Positions 46,550 through 56,781 are shown, counted from the first letter of the stretch. The stretch: DNA of 64,000 nt from CAWGYT01 sp963826795 (GCA_963826795.1 CAWGYT010000010.1:372001-436000), one strand, 5' to 3'. A program made the numbers and translations. Notes: generated by a model from the sequence alone, not told the origin.

Positions 46550-47393
46550 CGCTCAACGGCGTTCCCCTCGGCGCTTCGTGCGGTCTCAGCTTGGTTTGAG
46601 ACCTTGACATCATGATCGCCATGACAAGTCCGATTAGCCCGAGAACCTGCGAACCTGGCTCCGGAATGCCGGCTGTCTTGGACAGCTCAATATCCTCGAT
46701 CCCCGGAAAATAGCCGCCCGATTGAAACGCCAAGACCATGTCCCCTGACTCAAAATCTCCGTTACCGTTCCAATCACCGCTCGCCCACGTCGAATTGGAC
46801 GAAACGAGATCCTCGTACTCACCAGACTGGAAGACGCGAACCATGTCGCTCGAATCGAAAACACCATCCATGTCGGCGTCGCCAAAGAACGAATCCGCGA
46901 CAACACGAACAAAGAACCTCCGATCTCCCTCGTCAACCCGCCCATCCGCGTTCAGGTCAAAGTGTCGATCTGCATCATCGTCGCCCTTGCGTACGACCGA
47001 TGACGGAAGATCCAGATCTCCAACGTCGACAATTCCATTTCCGGTCAAGTCCGCCATGCCTCCTGCAGTTCCCAACAATCGAAAATCATCGCTCAGCCTG
47101 GGACCGGGCGAATTGATTCCGGCATTGTTGACCAGCAGGTCAATTCGGCCCCAAGCCGTCGGGGCGGCGTCGATCAGCTTGACGTGCTCCGATAACTGGC
47201 CGACGTCCGCCTGCAGCGCCCAGGCCGCGCCCCCCTGCTCGGCGATTTCCTCCACGACGCGCGCCGCCGCGTCGTCCCGCGTGCGATAGTCCACAATCAC
47301 GGCATGGCCATCTCGCGCCAATTGCCGAGCGATGGCTCGACCAATCCCGCGAGATGCCCCGGTGACGATGGCAACAGGTGGTGTGTCGGTCAT
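46521..47393 (-). CDS. Chimeric protein: SDR N-terminal half + dockerin-like EF-hands + PEP-CTERM
   Basis: 290 residues from ATG 47393 (MTDTPPVAIVTGASRGIGRA). The first 100 residues are a Rossmann SDR half with the TGASRGIG loop and LVNNAGINSPG, but no catalytic Ser or YxxxK. At about 47098 the frame passes without a break into dockerin-like sequence (MADLTGNGIVDVGDLDL, DLNADGRVDEGDRRFF, DADMDGVFDSSDMVRVFQ, GDWNGNGDFESGDMV). It ends in a PEP-CTERM tag (IPEPGSQVLGLIGLVMAIMM). A cytosolic enzyme half on an export tag without a signal peptide makes no obvious sense. It is most likely a deletion or recombination product, though it is a continuous ORF. Confidence 0.75.
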   Translation of the reverse strand: MTDTPPVAIVTGASRGIGRAIARQLARDGHAVIVDYRTRDDAAARVVEEIAEQGGAAWALQADVGQLSEHVKLIDAAPTAWGRIDLLVNNAGINSPGPRLSDDFRLLGTAGGMADLTGNGIVDVGDLDLPSSVVRKGDDDADRHFDLNADGRVDEGDRRFFVRVVADSFFGDADMDGVFDSSDMVRVFQSGEYEDLVSSNSTWASGDWNGNGDFESGDMVLAFQSGGYFPGIEDIELSKTAGIPEPGSQVLGLIGLVMAIMMSRSQTKLRPHEAPRGTPLSGRGRWGAGT

Positions 47394-47515
47394 GATGCCC
47401 AGGAGTTCACGACTTCCGGTATGGTTGGCTGACGGTAACGCGCCGGCTGCGCGATACCGTCCCCGCACGCTGTTGGCGCCTGCTAGATGGCAATCGCTGT
47501 CAACGGCATCGCGAG

Positions 47516-47695
47516 TCATACAGGAACGTTCGTCTCCATCCAAGTGGCTAGATCCGGCGCGCTGCTGTGGTCCTTACTGACCAACTGAGTGAGGAGCCGG
47601 TCGGCTTCGTGACGGTCCGGCGCGTTGAAATAGCCCTGATCGCTCAACAGTTGGAGAAGCTCACCAAGAAGCGTAGATTGGTCGTCGCGGGTCAT
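47516..47695 (-). CDS. Small protein of 59 residues, unknown function
   Basis: ATG 47695 is preceded by AGGAG seven bases upstream, and the ORF ends at TGA 47518-47516. The protein reads MTRDDQSTLLGELLQLLSDQ, then GYFNAPDRHEADRLLTQLVS, then an acidic tail ending METNVPV. It is helical, acidic and well formed in codon use. It lies between the chimeric SDR gene (same strand, 122 nt downstream) and the divergent sugar-dehydrogenase gene. I recognise no family; the good ribosome site makes it more credible than most ORFs of this size. Confidence 0.55.
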   Translation of the reverse strand: MTRDDQSTLLGELLQLLSDQGYFNAPDRHEADRLLTQLVSKDHSSAPDLATWMETNVPV

Positions 47696-47837
47696 GGAAT
47701 TCTCCTTTCGTATTCGTGGAATACTGCGTAAAGAAGATCAGAATCGGCGCGGACTTTTCAGGCCGACTTTTGGGGATTGTTCGGCTAAAATACGGTGGAC
47801 ATTCCCTGGCAAGTTACAGAAAGAAGTTTACACGGCC

Positions 47838-49719
47838 ATGACTAACCGCACTCTGACGCTGTTGATTCTGGCAACTTGGGTTGTTGCTGCACGCGATCTT
47901 GACGCTCAGCTCAGGGATCCGCTCCCCGACGTGCCGCATGGCAACGTCACCGTGCAGCTCGAACTCTTCACGTCGGGGCTTCCGGTCGAGAGAGAGTTTA
48001 TTACTCCCGTTTTTACGCAGCGCGTCGGACCAACGGATTTGGCGGTGATCCCTGGCTCTCATGAGTTGGTTGTGACCAACTACGGGGGAACGGCGTTTCG
48101 ATTAGACGCAGGTGGGATTCCAGCTGACGTGCCGTTCCTCGACTTGGCGACCCCTGAGAGTCCCTCCCACAATCCCCATTTCGAATTCGGCGGTGCGCAC
48201 GGCTTCACCGCCCTTGCCTTTCACCCTGAGTTTGCCCAGGCGGGTGATCCCGGCTTTGGCAAATTCTATACGCTTGAGCCTGAAACAAGTGGAACGAGAA
48301 CGGCAGACTTCAGCGAATCAACCGAGCCTGGGGATCATCACCAGGACGTGCTGTATGAATACACGCTGCCTTCTCCGTCCGCGCAGAGCTGCGATGCCAC
48401 ATGCGCTGAGCTCCAAGCGCGAATTGCTTCGCGTTACCCAGCCCGGCTGGCATCATAACCTGGGCGACCTGATATTCGATGACCACCGACTGCTTTACAT
48501 CGCGTCTGCCGATGGAAACGTTGCTCGTACCCAAGCGCCTTTTATGTCGGATAACTCGCAGACACTCAGCACCGTCTTTGGCAAGGTACTGCGCATTGAC
48601 CCTCTCGGGGACAATAGCAGCAATGGCCGGTATGGCGTGCCAGCTGATAACCCCTTCGTGGATGGACCGGGCGGCAACGTCGACGAGATTTTTGCCTACG
48701 GACTGCGCAATCCGTACCGCTTGGAGTTCGATACGCGGACCCAGCAGCTCTACGCCTCAGAAACCGGAGAGAATTTCGTCGAGAGCGTCGAGGCCATCGT
48801 GGAAGGGGGCAACTTCGGTTGGAACGTCAAGGAGGGTAGTTTTCTATACGACAAGACGAACCGACACGTTGCTGCCGATATCGATACGGACGGGAACGGG
48901 ATAGGAGACGTTGCGGATCAACTGGGACTGATCGAACCCGTTTTCGAATACGACCGTGGGGACGGCATTGCCATTGTCGGTGCCGTGCCCTATCAAGGTG
49001 AACTTGTGCCTTCGCTTGACAACAAGCTCCTTTTCGCCGATTTCAGCGGCAAGTTGTTTTACGGCGACCTTGAAACCGGAGAAGACTTTCGGCTAAATGT
49101 GAATGATGCCGGCTACGGCGTGCCGTTGAATATCCACAGTGTCAATCGAGACTCCGAGGGGGAGATCTATGTGTTGGGAATTGTCCGGCAAGGCGAAACA
49201 GACTACGCCGGCGTGATCGTCAAGGTCTACGCTGCCCCGAGCGTGCCCGGCGACGTCAACGGCGATGGTGAGCTTAATGCGATCGACATCGACTTGCTTT
49301 CGCGCGTCGTGCGAGAGAATCGCCAGGAGTCGTTCTTTGACTTTTCCAGCGACGGCATCGTGAATCAGGACGACCGCACAAAGTGGGTCGTGGAGTTGGC
49401 AGGGACGTACTTTGGCGATGCCAACCTCGATGGTATGTTCAATTCGCAGGATTTGGTCGACGTGTTGACGGTGGGCGAATACGAAGATCTCGTCGCAACA
49501 AACAGCGGTTGGGCCGATGGAGACTGGAGCGGCGACGGCGATTTCATGAGCGACGATTTGGTTCTGGCGTTGTCCGACGGTGGCTACGAAGCAGGGCCTC
49601 GTGCCGCGGTTAGAACCGTGCCGGAGCCAGCATCACGGACGGTTGTCGTCGTCGCACTCGCGCTCTTGGTCAGGCTGAGGAAGTCCCGCATACTCGTCGG
49701 GAGTGCGTTTGAATATTGA
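47838..49719 (+). CDS. Exported glucose/sorbosone dehydrogenase-like protein with dockerin and PEP-CTERM (one frameshift)
   Basis: From ATG 47838 (MTNRTLTLLILATWVVAARD) a signal peptide precedes a beta-propeller of the PQQ-dependent sugar dehydrogenase (GSDH) type: VGPTDLAVIPGSHELVVTNY, GGAHGFTALAFHPEF, then after a +1 slip near 48400 QPGWHHNLGDLIFDD, FGKVLRIDPLG, FAYGLRNPYRLEFD and GENFVESVEAIVEGGNFGWN. A dockerin-like region follows (PGDVNGDGELNAIDIDLLSR, DANLDGMFNSQDLVDVL, GDWSGDGDFMSDDLV). A PEP-CTERM tag (VPEPASRTVVVVALALLVRL) ends it. It is probably a surface-exposed oxidoreductase or a propeller without cofactor. Confidence 0.8.
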
Positions 49720-49970
49720 TTGCGTCGTTTCTCTACCGTGAGTGAGACAGCCTCATGCCCCGGCAGAGGTTCCGACACGTCAGCAGGTGATTCGCGGCCG
49801 CAGCCGGGCAAGAGTGGGGCCGTCGGAGCGTCTCCGTGCGGCGCGCCCGATAACATGCGTTCCTCAGCCAAAATCGAACAGGATTGAGACGATCTACTCT
49901 TCCGCTGGCGACGTCGGACAGCCGACGCGCGAATGACGCCGCTTTCTCGTGTCCGGAGGAATTCCCTTTA

Positions 49971-50052
49971 AAAGAACAGAAAGATCCAGAAAGAACAGAA
50001 AGATCCAGAAAGATCCAGAAAGATCCAGACACCCCAAAAAGATCCAGACACC
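49971..50052. repeat. A-rich tandem repeat (10-bp GATCCAGAAA units)
   Basis: About six imperfect copies of GATCCAGAAA/GAACAGAAA and then GATCCAGACACCC. This is low-complexity DNA with no coding potential of its own. Its A-richness stands out from the surrounding GC-rich sequence. Confidence 0.85.
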
Positions 50053-50108
50053 CAACTTTGCTCTCAACCTTGATTGCGCATGGAACAGGATTGAGAGGAA
50101 CAGGATTG

Positions 50109-50243
50109 AGACGGTCGACATTCCATCTCTCGTCCGCGCCCGCCACGCCTCTGCCCACCCTTCGCGTGAAACTCACGAGGGACACGATGGGACGGCATTC
50201 CCGTTTCCCGCCCGAAGTCGCCAGCGGAAATCGTAGACCGTCT
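50109..50243. mobile_element. MITE-like element, copy 1 (about 135 bp)
   Basis: Ends AGACGGTCGACA (50109-50120) and TCGTAGACCGTCT (50231-50243) are imperfect inverted repeats. The interior is nearly the same as 61753-61889 (CCCACCCTTCGCGTGAAACT, GACACGATGGGACGGCATTC, AAGTCGCCAGCGGAAA). There is no ORF of its own. A third, inverted partial end lies at 49887-49912. Confidence 0.7.
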
Positions 50244-50323
50244 GGAACTATCGTCTGGAACTATCCGTCGTAGACCGTCTGGAACTATCTGTCGTAGACC
50301 GTCTGGAACTATCGGAGCCGCCT

Positions 50324-50344
50324 CCACCGACCCTGTGTCGGTGG
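50324..50344. repeat. Palindromic repeat core, cluster 5
   Basis: One CCACCGAC-N5-GTCGGTGG core followed by AGCAACGACTGGCCAGCTGG, 70 nt before TIGR03032 copy 3. It is the fifth locus of the same palindrome family in this window. Confidence 0.85.
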
Positions 50345-50413
50345 AGCAACGACTGGCCAGCTGGCGGCTCAGTTGGAATTGGTGGAGAGCTTTCTTTATT
50401 ACTGAGGTATCCC

Positions 50414-51531
50414 ATGACAGACGAACCTGCCGACAACATCGCCACTGCGTCACCCGAACCATTGTGTAGCGTCCACTCCTCGACGTTCCCAGAACTGCTG
50501 CAGTATCTGGGCGTGTCGTTGGCCGTGACGACGTATCAGGCCGGCAAGCTGGTTTTATTGCGTGCCGACCAGGGGGTGCTCAACACGCACTTCCGCAGCT
50601 TTCGCCGCCCCATGGGTTTCGCCGCCACCAAGGGCCGAATGGCCGTGGGCACCGCCACCGAGATTTGGGACTTCCATAATTCTCGAAGCGTGGCCGCGCA
50701 TCTGGAACCCAAGGGCCAGCACGACGCCTGTTATCTGCCGCGATCGGCCCTGTTCACGGGCGACATACTCGTGCACGAAATGGCTTGGTCAGGGCCCACG
50801 CTGTGGGTCGTCAACACGCGGTTCTCCTGCCTCTGCACGCTCGACGGCCTGCATAGCTTTGTTCCTCAGTGGCGGCCTCCATTCATCACCGCGCTGGCCG
50901 CCGAAGATCGTTGCCACTTGAACGGGCTGGCCATGCGAGAGGGCCGGCCGGCCTATGTTACCGCGCTGGGTTTGACCGATGCGGCGCGAGGTTGCGCGAG
51001 AACAAGCGCGACGGAGGCGTGCTGCTATCGGTACCCGACGGAGAAACCGTGGCGGTTGGCCTGTCGATGCCCCACTCGCCCCGCTGGCACAACGGCCAAC
51101 TGTGGGTACTCGAATCGGGCAGCGGCAGCTTTGGCACGGTCGATCTGTCCACCGGCAAATACCAGCCGCTGGTGACGTTGCCCGGCTTCACGCGCGGTCT
51201 GGACTTCTACGACCGGTTTGCCTTCATCGGCCTGTCGCAGGTCCGCGAGTCGGCCATCTTCAGCGGCCTGCCGATCACGGAACAGGCCGAGCGGAGCTGT
51301 GGCGTGTGGGTGGTCGATCTGGTCGCCGGTCAGGTCGTGGCGTTCGTACGCTTCGAGGATGCTCTGCAGGAAATCTTCGCCGTACAGGTGCTGACCGACT
51401 GTCGTTACCCAGACGTGATCAACGACGACATGCAACTGATCGCCGACACCTTCATCCTGCCCAACGCCGCAGCCGAGATCGCACCGGTGAATTTTGTCGA
51501 CATTTCTTGTCGCCCATCGCCATCACCATGA
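50414..51531 (+). CDS. TIGR03032 (DUF4915) family protein, copy 3 (frameshift near 50990)
   Basis: From ATG 50414 (MTDEPADNIATASPEPLC) with GAGG 8-11 nt upstream. It is more divergent than copies 1 and 2. Landmarks are PELLQYLGVSLAVTTYQAGK, FAATKGRMAVGTATEIWDF, LWVVNTRFSCLCTLDGLHSF, AAEDRCHLNGLAMREGRPAY. After a slip near 50990 come VAVGLSMPHSPRWHNGQLWV, LPGFTRGLDFYDRFAFIGLS and CGVWVVDLVAGQVVAFVRF. The repaired length is about 370 residues. It is a propeller-like protein of unknown role. All three copies in this window follow palindromic repeats. Confidence 0.78.
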
Positions 51532-51923
51532 AGTTCTTACGTAATCCCAAACACGCTGGTGGAGGTTTGTGTCTCGATTGATTAGTTTTGTCCCACATCA
51601 AAGCGTCCATTTTATGCACACGCGCTGAATATAATTTGATCTCTCGTTGTCTCCGTAGCAGACGATGGTTCGCACATCCGCCACAATCTACTCCTTGAGC
51701 TCACATGATGAGAACGACGTTCACGCGTTACTTGCCACTCGTACCCGAGCTTGAAGCGAGTCCGATTCGCGATGAACACCTACGAACATTTATTGGGCGT
51801 CATCCCGGATAGCGTGCTCTGCATCTGCATGTTGGCAAGGATGGCACTGGTGACCACGTTTCCGACAACCCCCGTGGTGCGTTTTTGTTGCGAAAACAGG
51901 GCTTCTACCAAAGGAAACAACGC
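51532..51923. other. Intergenic region, nothing firm
   Basis: A 34-codon ORF at about 51704-51808 (MMRTTFTRYLPLVPELEASP) faintly resembles a LEPR-XLL leader but stops early. Otherwise no feature is seen. AT content is higher around 51590-51660. Confidence 0.35.
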
Positions 51924-52322
51924 ATGACTCTTTCTTGTTTGACAGCCCGACTCGATGCATTCCACCGGGCAAGGACGCGAACGAAGCGCCGAAGTCACCG
52001 ATCGCCAGCCGAGCGACTCGAACCAAGATATTGCTTGACGGATATCTCGTCTGCGGACCACGACATTACGAATGATCAGATTTGGAATACCTCCTTGCAT
52101 GCTGCCGATTTCGATGGAGACGGCGACCTGGATTTATTGGCGAGTACTTATCTTGGCACAACGGCGTGGTACGAGAACACGGACGGGTATGCTTCGGGGT
52201 ATGCTTCGGTGCTTCGGGGTCCGATCGGGTATTTGGTGCTTGGCAGGTCTCACCCGCGGCGTTCGCCCTTCGAGCGTGATTTAGCTTGGCATCGAACCTA
52301 CGGTGTTCGGTCGGCGAATTAG
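51924..52322 (+). pseudogene. LEPR-XLL / FG-GAP exported protein, truncated
   Basis: From ATG 51924 (MTLSCLTARLDAFHRARTRT) the protein has a basic leader, then ERLEPRYCLTD (an exact LEPR-XLL type site) and one FG-GAP/VCBS motif (AADFDGDGDLDLLASTYLGT, then AWYENTDG). Then the frame enters a short tandem duplication (GTATGCTTCGG units near 52185-52215) and loses homology. Full members have many FG-GAP repeats. This is a 5' remnant of a surface protein. Confidence 0.65.
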
Positions 52323-52708
52323 GTTGCGGCAATTGAACAGTCATTGTCCCGCTGGACTTGCTTGAGTCTCGCCGTTGATGACTTTCCGCGCCGACACATT
52401 CGATCCAGCGAGGCCGTTGTTTTGCTTTCCACTGCCGGTAATTCCGCGTCGCACGCGAACTTGACACCAGAAAACGGATCTGACCCCGCCCCGCCCCGCC
52501 GGTTGGAGTTCGCCGGCGGTCTCGGTGCTGTTCGAGATGACGCCAAACATCTTGTCTCGCAACACGAGAAAGATGGTCGACGTGTACCGGAAGACCGTCC
52601 GCTTGGACTGGTACTCACAATGTGACGCAACAGGAGGTGTTCACGGTGCACGGAGGCAGCCTGAGTGTTACGCACGAATCGGAACGTCCGCACGTCGAAG
52701 CCACGCAG
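52323..52708. other. Intergenic region, nothing recognised
   Basis: 386 bp between the FG-GAP remnant and the end of kinase 2. Neither strand gives a frame with recognisable motifs. Confidence 0.4.
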
Positions 52709-55700
52709 TCATTGCGTGGTGAACGCCTCCAGGGCTGCGCTGCCCTCTCGGTTATCGATCAACGCCAATAATTGCGCATCACCACGAAATGATAAAGCCA
52801 CCACTTGCCCTTCAAAACGTGCTAGTCCGCACAATGTTTGGCCGGTTGGAACATCCCATAGCGAAATGTCACCCGACTGCGTGCCAATCGCGACCGTGCT
52901 TCCGTCGATGGAGAAGCAGGCGCACGTGGGTCGCCCGTCGAAACCGAATAGTGTTCTTGCCAGCCGCCCCGTCTCCGCCTCCCAAATGCCCACCGACAGA
53001 TCGTGACTGAGAGTCAAGAGCCGCTTGCCACTGGGTGAAAACACAATTCGTCGCACAGTGCTCTCATGCCCCGTCAAATCAGCCAAGACGGATCTGCTTC
53101 GTACATCCCAGAGAATGCAGCCATCGCCGGTGGCGATCGCGAGCATTCCATTGTCCGGTGAGAATGCGAGGTGATTCACTCTTTGACCGACACGAATGAT
53201 CGCTCGTTGTTCCTGCGTCTGTACATCCCGTAGTCGCACGACGTAATCGTCTCCACACGATGCCATGGAACGGCCGTCGGAGGAAAGCGTCACGGAGGTA
53301 GGATTGTGGCTGATGGCTGGAAAAGTTGTCCGGATCTGTTTGTCGTCCGTATTCCAGACCGCAATGTTCGCCGGGAGTGGCCTGACAGAATGCATCTCCC
53401 GAAGCGAGTGAGGGTACGGCTTTGGCTTGTCGAATTCCCCAGGCGCAAGACTCTTCAGCCAAACCACGTTTCCATTGTCCACTGAAATGAGATCCGCTGT
53501 ACCGTCCGCGTCGACGTCTTCCGCGATGAGCAAGCTCGGAAGCACCAATGACTCAGCAAGTACACCCTGCTCCTCAAATTCGAGCGGCGATCGCTGCCTG
53601 TACCACAGAATTCGGCCCTGCGCTGAAAGTGCCATCACGATGTCTTTGTCTCCATCTCGGTCGATGTCCGTCGTGCACAAGCAAGCTGGCGTAAAATACG
53701 GAGTCTCGAGTTCGCTCAAGGGTCTCGCATCACCCTCAACGACTTGAAAGAGTTTCCAGATTTCCTCGCCGCGAATCCGCGCAATGATCTCGTCGGTTCC
53801 GTCGCCGTCCAAATCCTCCCAAAGCTGGACGTCACATTGCGTTTGCGACAGAGGAATTGCAGACCTCGACACGTGCTGTCCTCGAAGCTGATAACGTTTT
53901 GCCGTTCCGTCGGCGTTTGCCGTGCTGACTGCGTCCAAGCCATCGCCCTGCGTCGACCGCCACAGCGTCTGTGGCTCACGGCGATTTCCGAGAGGAAGCA
54001 TCCTAACCAATGACCACTGGTCTGGCCCGAATCTCTCCTGAAAGAGCAAGCGAACATGAGGACCCACCGCTGCTAACAAGTCGTGGTCACCATCAAGGTC
54101 AAGGTCAATGGATGCAGGCGCCGATTGCTCCCGGCCACTGAGTGCTTGCTGCGAATCCCAAGAAAGCGACGGCCCGCCCGCAGTGGCCAGGTCGCCATCG
54201 GCGGAAAACGCAAAGTCGAATCTGCCGGCGAAATGCGTTCCCGGCAAAAGCGAGGTCCGTCCATGATCATTGTCACGCAACCAGAAGTTACCTCTTCGAT
54301 CGTCATAAGCGAGCATCCGGCCGTCTGGACTAAACGCCGCCGTGATGCGGCTGATGTTTTCCAAGCGTTCGACGGTCTGGGTCGCTTGTGGTGCGGTGGG
54401 AAAAACACTGCAGGTCCCGTCGGCCGACGACGTGACGACTTTCGCTCCATCGGGAGAGAAGCTTGCCCCGTAGACTCGACGAACGTGTCCGACAAAAGTT
54501 CGCACGACGTCGCCGGTGTGGGAATCGATCAGTCGCGACAGCCGATCCTTTCCAGTCGCGACAAGATAGCGTCCGTCGGGAGAATACCTGACTTCGTAGA
54601 ATCGCTCTTGAGAAACCGTCCACTGAGCCAGTTCCTTATAGCTGGAAACGTCGTATTGTCGCAGCTCACCGAGTCCAACGCTGCAAACGATCGTCCGTTC
54701 ATCGGGAGCCATGGCGAGGCTCCTGGTGTGGGCTCCCACGGTAATTGTCTCGACAGGCTGTTTCTCACCAAGCCGCCAAAACCATATCGAACGATCGGTC
54801 CCTACAGACGCCAAATGCGTTCCGCCGGCATAGAAGCGAACGTCGTACACGCCAAAACCGTGGGCCTCCATCGAGCACTGCTGGCTCAGGTCCGCGGAGT
54901 TCCAAACGCGAATCGTGCCGTCGTCGCTACAGGTGGCGATGGTCAGGCTGTCCGGGGAGATGTGTAATGAGTTGGCGCACTCCCGATGTGCTTGAACCTC
55001 CCTGAGCAGCTTTCCATGTTGGCCGTCGAAGAGTGCCAGTCGGCCGTCGACGTCTACCAGGGCCAGGAACGTTCCGTCGGGCGCATAGCGGACGCACACA
55101 ATCGATTCCTTCCAGCGCGGGAGTGCACGAGCGAGCTTGCCGGAGGCGGCATCCCAAAGCATCATGTTCCCGGCTCGATCAACCGAGACGATCTGACGTC
55201 CGTCGGGTGACCAGTCCACCGACTGGACTTCGTCGCCGTGCCCGGCCAGCTTGTATTCGGCCGGGTGAGACTTCTTCCAAAGAAAATGCCAGGTAAAGCC
55301 CCGCAGGTCGTTTCCGCCTGTCGGAAGATGTCGCGACAACAACTCTTGTGCTAATCCAATATTGTCTTTTTCGATCGCTTCCGCGGCCAGCTGCAGATCG
55401 GCGACGTAGAGGTGTCGCTTGACAATATCAGACGACGTCTTGATACGATAAGCCGAAACGAAAGTGATGGTCGTAGCCAAGGCGAGACAGGCAAATACAG
55501 TTAGCGCTGCCGCCGTTACAACTCGATTGCGTTTCACCCACAGCGAGGATCGATTCCAGATCGATGGAGGGCGTGCTTGGACGGCCTCACCTCGCAAATA
55601 GCGTGAGAGATCGTTCGCGAACGCTCGAGCCGAACCGTACCGCTCCCCCGGATCCTTGGAGATCGCTTTCGTGGCGATATTCCTGAGGTCCGTCGAAACT

Positions 55701-56776
55701 GCGCGATGCAGGTCGTTCGGCCATTTTGCATCGTCGGAAAGGACTCTCCGGATCAGTTCAGCTTGGCTGCCACCTGTAAAAGGCTTCTGGCCGGTGAGTG
55801 CCTCGTACAAGGTGACTCCCAGGGAATAGACGTCTGCGCGATGGTCCAATATTTGACGCTCGCCCGACACCTGCTCGGGGCTCATATACGCGAGCGTGCC
55901 AAGTAGGTCACCGGTCCGCGTCAGATGGGTGTCGAGGACCCCCGTCGCCAGCCCGAAGTCAGTGACCCAAATCTTCTGTTCTTCGTCGATCAATAGATTC
56001 GTGGGCTTCACATCGCGATGCACGACGCCCAGGGAATGCGCGTAATGCAGGGCTTCAGCCGCGTCTCGGATCCAGGAGGCAACCTGAACTTGAAACTGCT
56101 GGCGTTCGGCGCTCGAACGAGACAGGATCGTCGATTGCCTTGCCTCCGTCGTGATCTCCTGCTCACGTGGGTCTGACGTGCCTGCTGTCTTGCTCAGGCT
56201 GCGACTTTCCAACGGGTCGGCCGATGATCCATCTTCGGAATGAAATCGATGGATCGCGTCAGCGAGTGTTGACCCACTGATCAAGCGCATCGCGTAGAAA
56301 TGTGTGCTTCGATCCACACCAACACCGTAAACCGGCACGATGTGTGGATGCTCCAGCGTGGCCGCCGCGAGGGCTTCATTCTTGAACCGCTTTAACTTGT
56401 TCGGTTCCAACACGGAAGCGAACGGGAAGACCTTGACTGCGACCTGTCGGCGCAGAGACAGTTGTTCGGCCTCGTAGACGATTCCCATGCCGCCGCGGCC
56501 CAGTTCGCGCTCAAGGCGATAGTCTCCGAGCTGCATGCCCTGGGAGTCATCGTCCTGGCCTTCAGGCAGTTCCTCGCACCAACTGCTCAGCCCGCGCACC
56601 GAAGCAAACACCGTTGGCAACACGTCCGCCAGGTGGGGATACCTTGTCATGTAATCGGACAGATCAACGGGTCGACGCTCGGCAACGCGGTTGGCGATCT
56701 CGTCCGCCACGTAACCGAGCTGTTCTGCGAGCTGCTCGTCGCCCAAGGACTCACGCGAATGTAGTTGCTCACTCAT
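52709..56776 (-). CDS. Membrane Ser/Thr protein kinase with WD40 and FG-GAP-like sensor region (kinase 2)
   Basis: 1,355 residues from ATG 56776 (MSEQLHSRESLGDEQLAEQL). Kinase motifs: GRGGMG (93-98), AVKVF (Lys115), VVHRDVKPTNLL (HRD 253-255), DFG (273-275), SPEQ (299-302). One membrane helix lies at about 419-443. The external part has WD40 blades (KLAGHGDEVQSVDWSPDGRQ, TCSDDGTIRVWNS, ATGKDRLSRLIDS), then FG-GAP-like motifs (DLDLDGDHDLLAAV about 893, DLDGDGTDEIIA, DIDRDGDKDIVMA, DVDADGTADLIS), then further WD40 blades. Layout and length parallel kinase 1. The gene lies 5 nt downstream of its sigma gene, so sigma precedes kinase here. It is one uninterrupted frame. Confidence 0.9.
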   Translation of the reverse strand: MSEQLHSRESLGDEQLAEQLGYVADEIANRVAERRPVDLSDYMTRYPHLADVLPTVFASVRGLSSWCEELPEGQDDDSQGMQLGDYRLERELGRGGMGIVYEAEQLSLRRQVAVKVFPFASVLEPNKLKRFKNEALAAATLEHPHIVPVYGVGVDRSTHFYAMRLISGSTLADAIHRFHSEDGSSADPLESRSLSKTAGTSDPREQEITTEARQSTILSRSSAERQQFQVQVASWIRDAAEALHYAHSLGVVHRDVKPTNLLIDEEQKIWVTDFGLATGVLDTHLTRTGDLLGTLAYMSPEQVSGERQILDHRADVYSLGVTLYEALTGQKPFTGGSQAELIRRVLSDDAKWPNDLHRAVSTDLRNIATKAISKDPGERYGSARAFANDLSRYLRGEAVQARPPSIWNRSSLWVKRNRVVTAAALTVFACLALATTITFVSAYRIKTSSDIVKRHLYVADLQLAAEAIEKDNIGLAQELLSRHLPTGGNDLRGFTWHFLWKKSHPAEYKLAGHGDEVQSVDWSPDGRQIVSVDRAGNMMLWDAASGKLARALPRWKESIVCVRYAPDGTFLALVDVDGRLALFDGQHGKLLREVQAHRECANSLHISPDSLTIATCSDDGTIRVWNSADLSQQCSMEAHGFGVYDVRFYAGGTHLASVGTDRSIWFWRLGEKQPVETITVGAHTRSLAMAPDERTIVCSVGLGELRQYDVSSYKELAQWTVSQERFYEVRYSPDGRYLVATGKDRLSRLIDSHTGDVVRTFVGHVRRVYGASFSPDGAKVVTSSADGTCSVFPTAPQATQTVERLENISRITAAFSPDGRMLAYDDRRGNFWLRDNDHGRTSLLPGTHFAGRFDFAFSADGDLATAGGPSLSWDSQQALSGREQSAPASIDLDLDGDHDLLAAVGPHVRLLFQERFGPDQWSLVRMLPLGNRREPQTLWRSTQGDGLDAVSTANADGTAKRYQLRGQHVSRSAIPLSQTQCDVQLWEDLDGDGTDEIIARIRGEEIWKLFQVVEGDARPLSELETPYFTPACLCTTDIDRDGDKDIVMALSAQGRILWYRQRSPLEFEEQGVLAESLVLPSLLIAEDVDADGTADLISVDNGNVVWLKSLAPGEFDKPKPYPHSLREMHSVRPLPANIAVWNTDDKQIRTTFPAISHNPTSVTLSSDGRSMASCGDDYVVRLRDVQTQEQRAIIRVGQRVNHLAFSPDNGMLAIATGDGCILWDVRSRSVLADLTGHESTVRRIVFSPSGKRLLTLSHDLSVGIWEAETGRLARTLFGFDGRPTCACFSIDGSTVAIGTQSGDISLWDVPTGQTLCGLARFEGQVVALSFRGDAQLLALIDNREGSAALEAFTTQ

Positions 56777-56781
56777 CGTGC

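Larger units (their letters stand above)
49720..50413. other. Repeat-dense intergenic region before TIGR03032 copy 3
   Basis: No gene is supported. It holds a partial MITE-like end (49887-49912), a GATCCAGAAA microsatellite (49971-50052), a MITE-like element (50109-50243), a tandem of CGTAGACCGTCTGGAACTAT units (about 50232-50314) and palindromic core 50324-50344. Confidence 0.7.
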
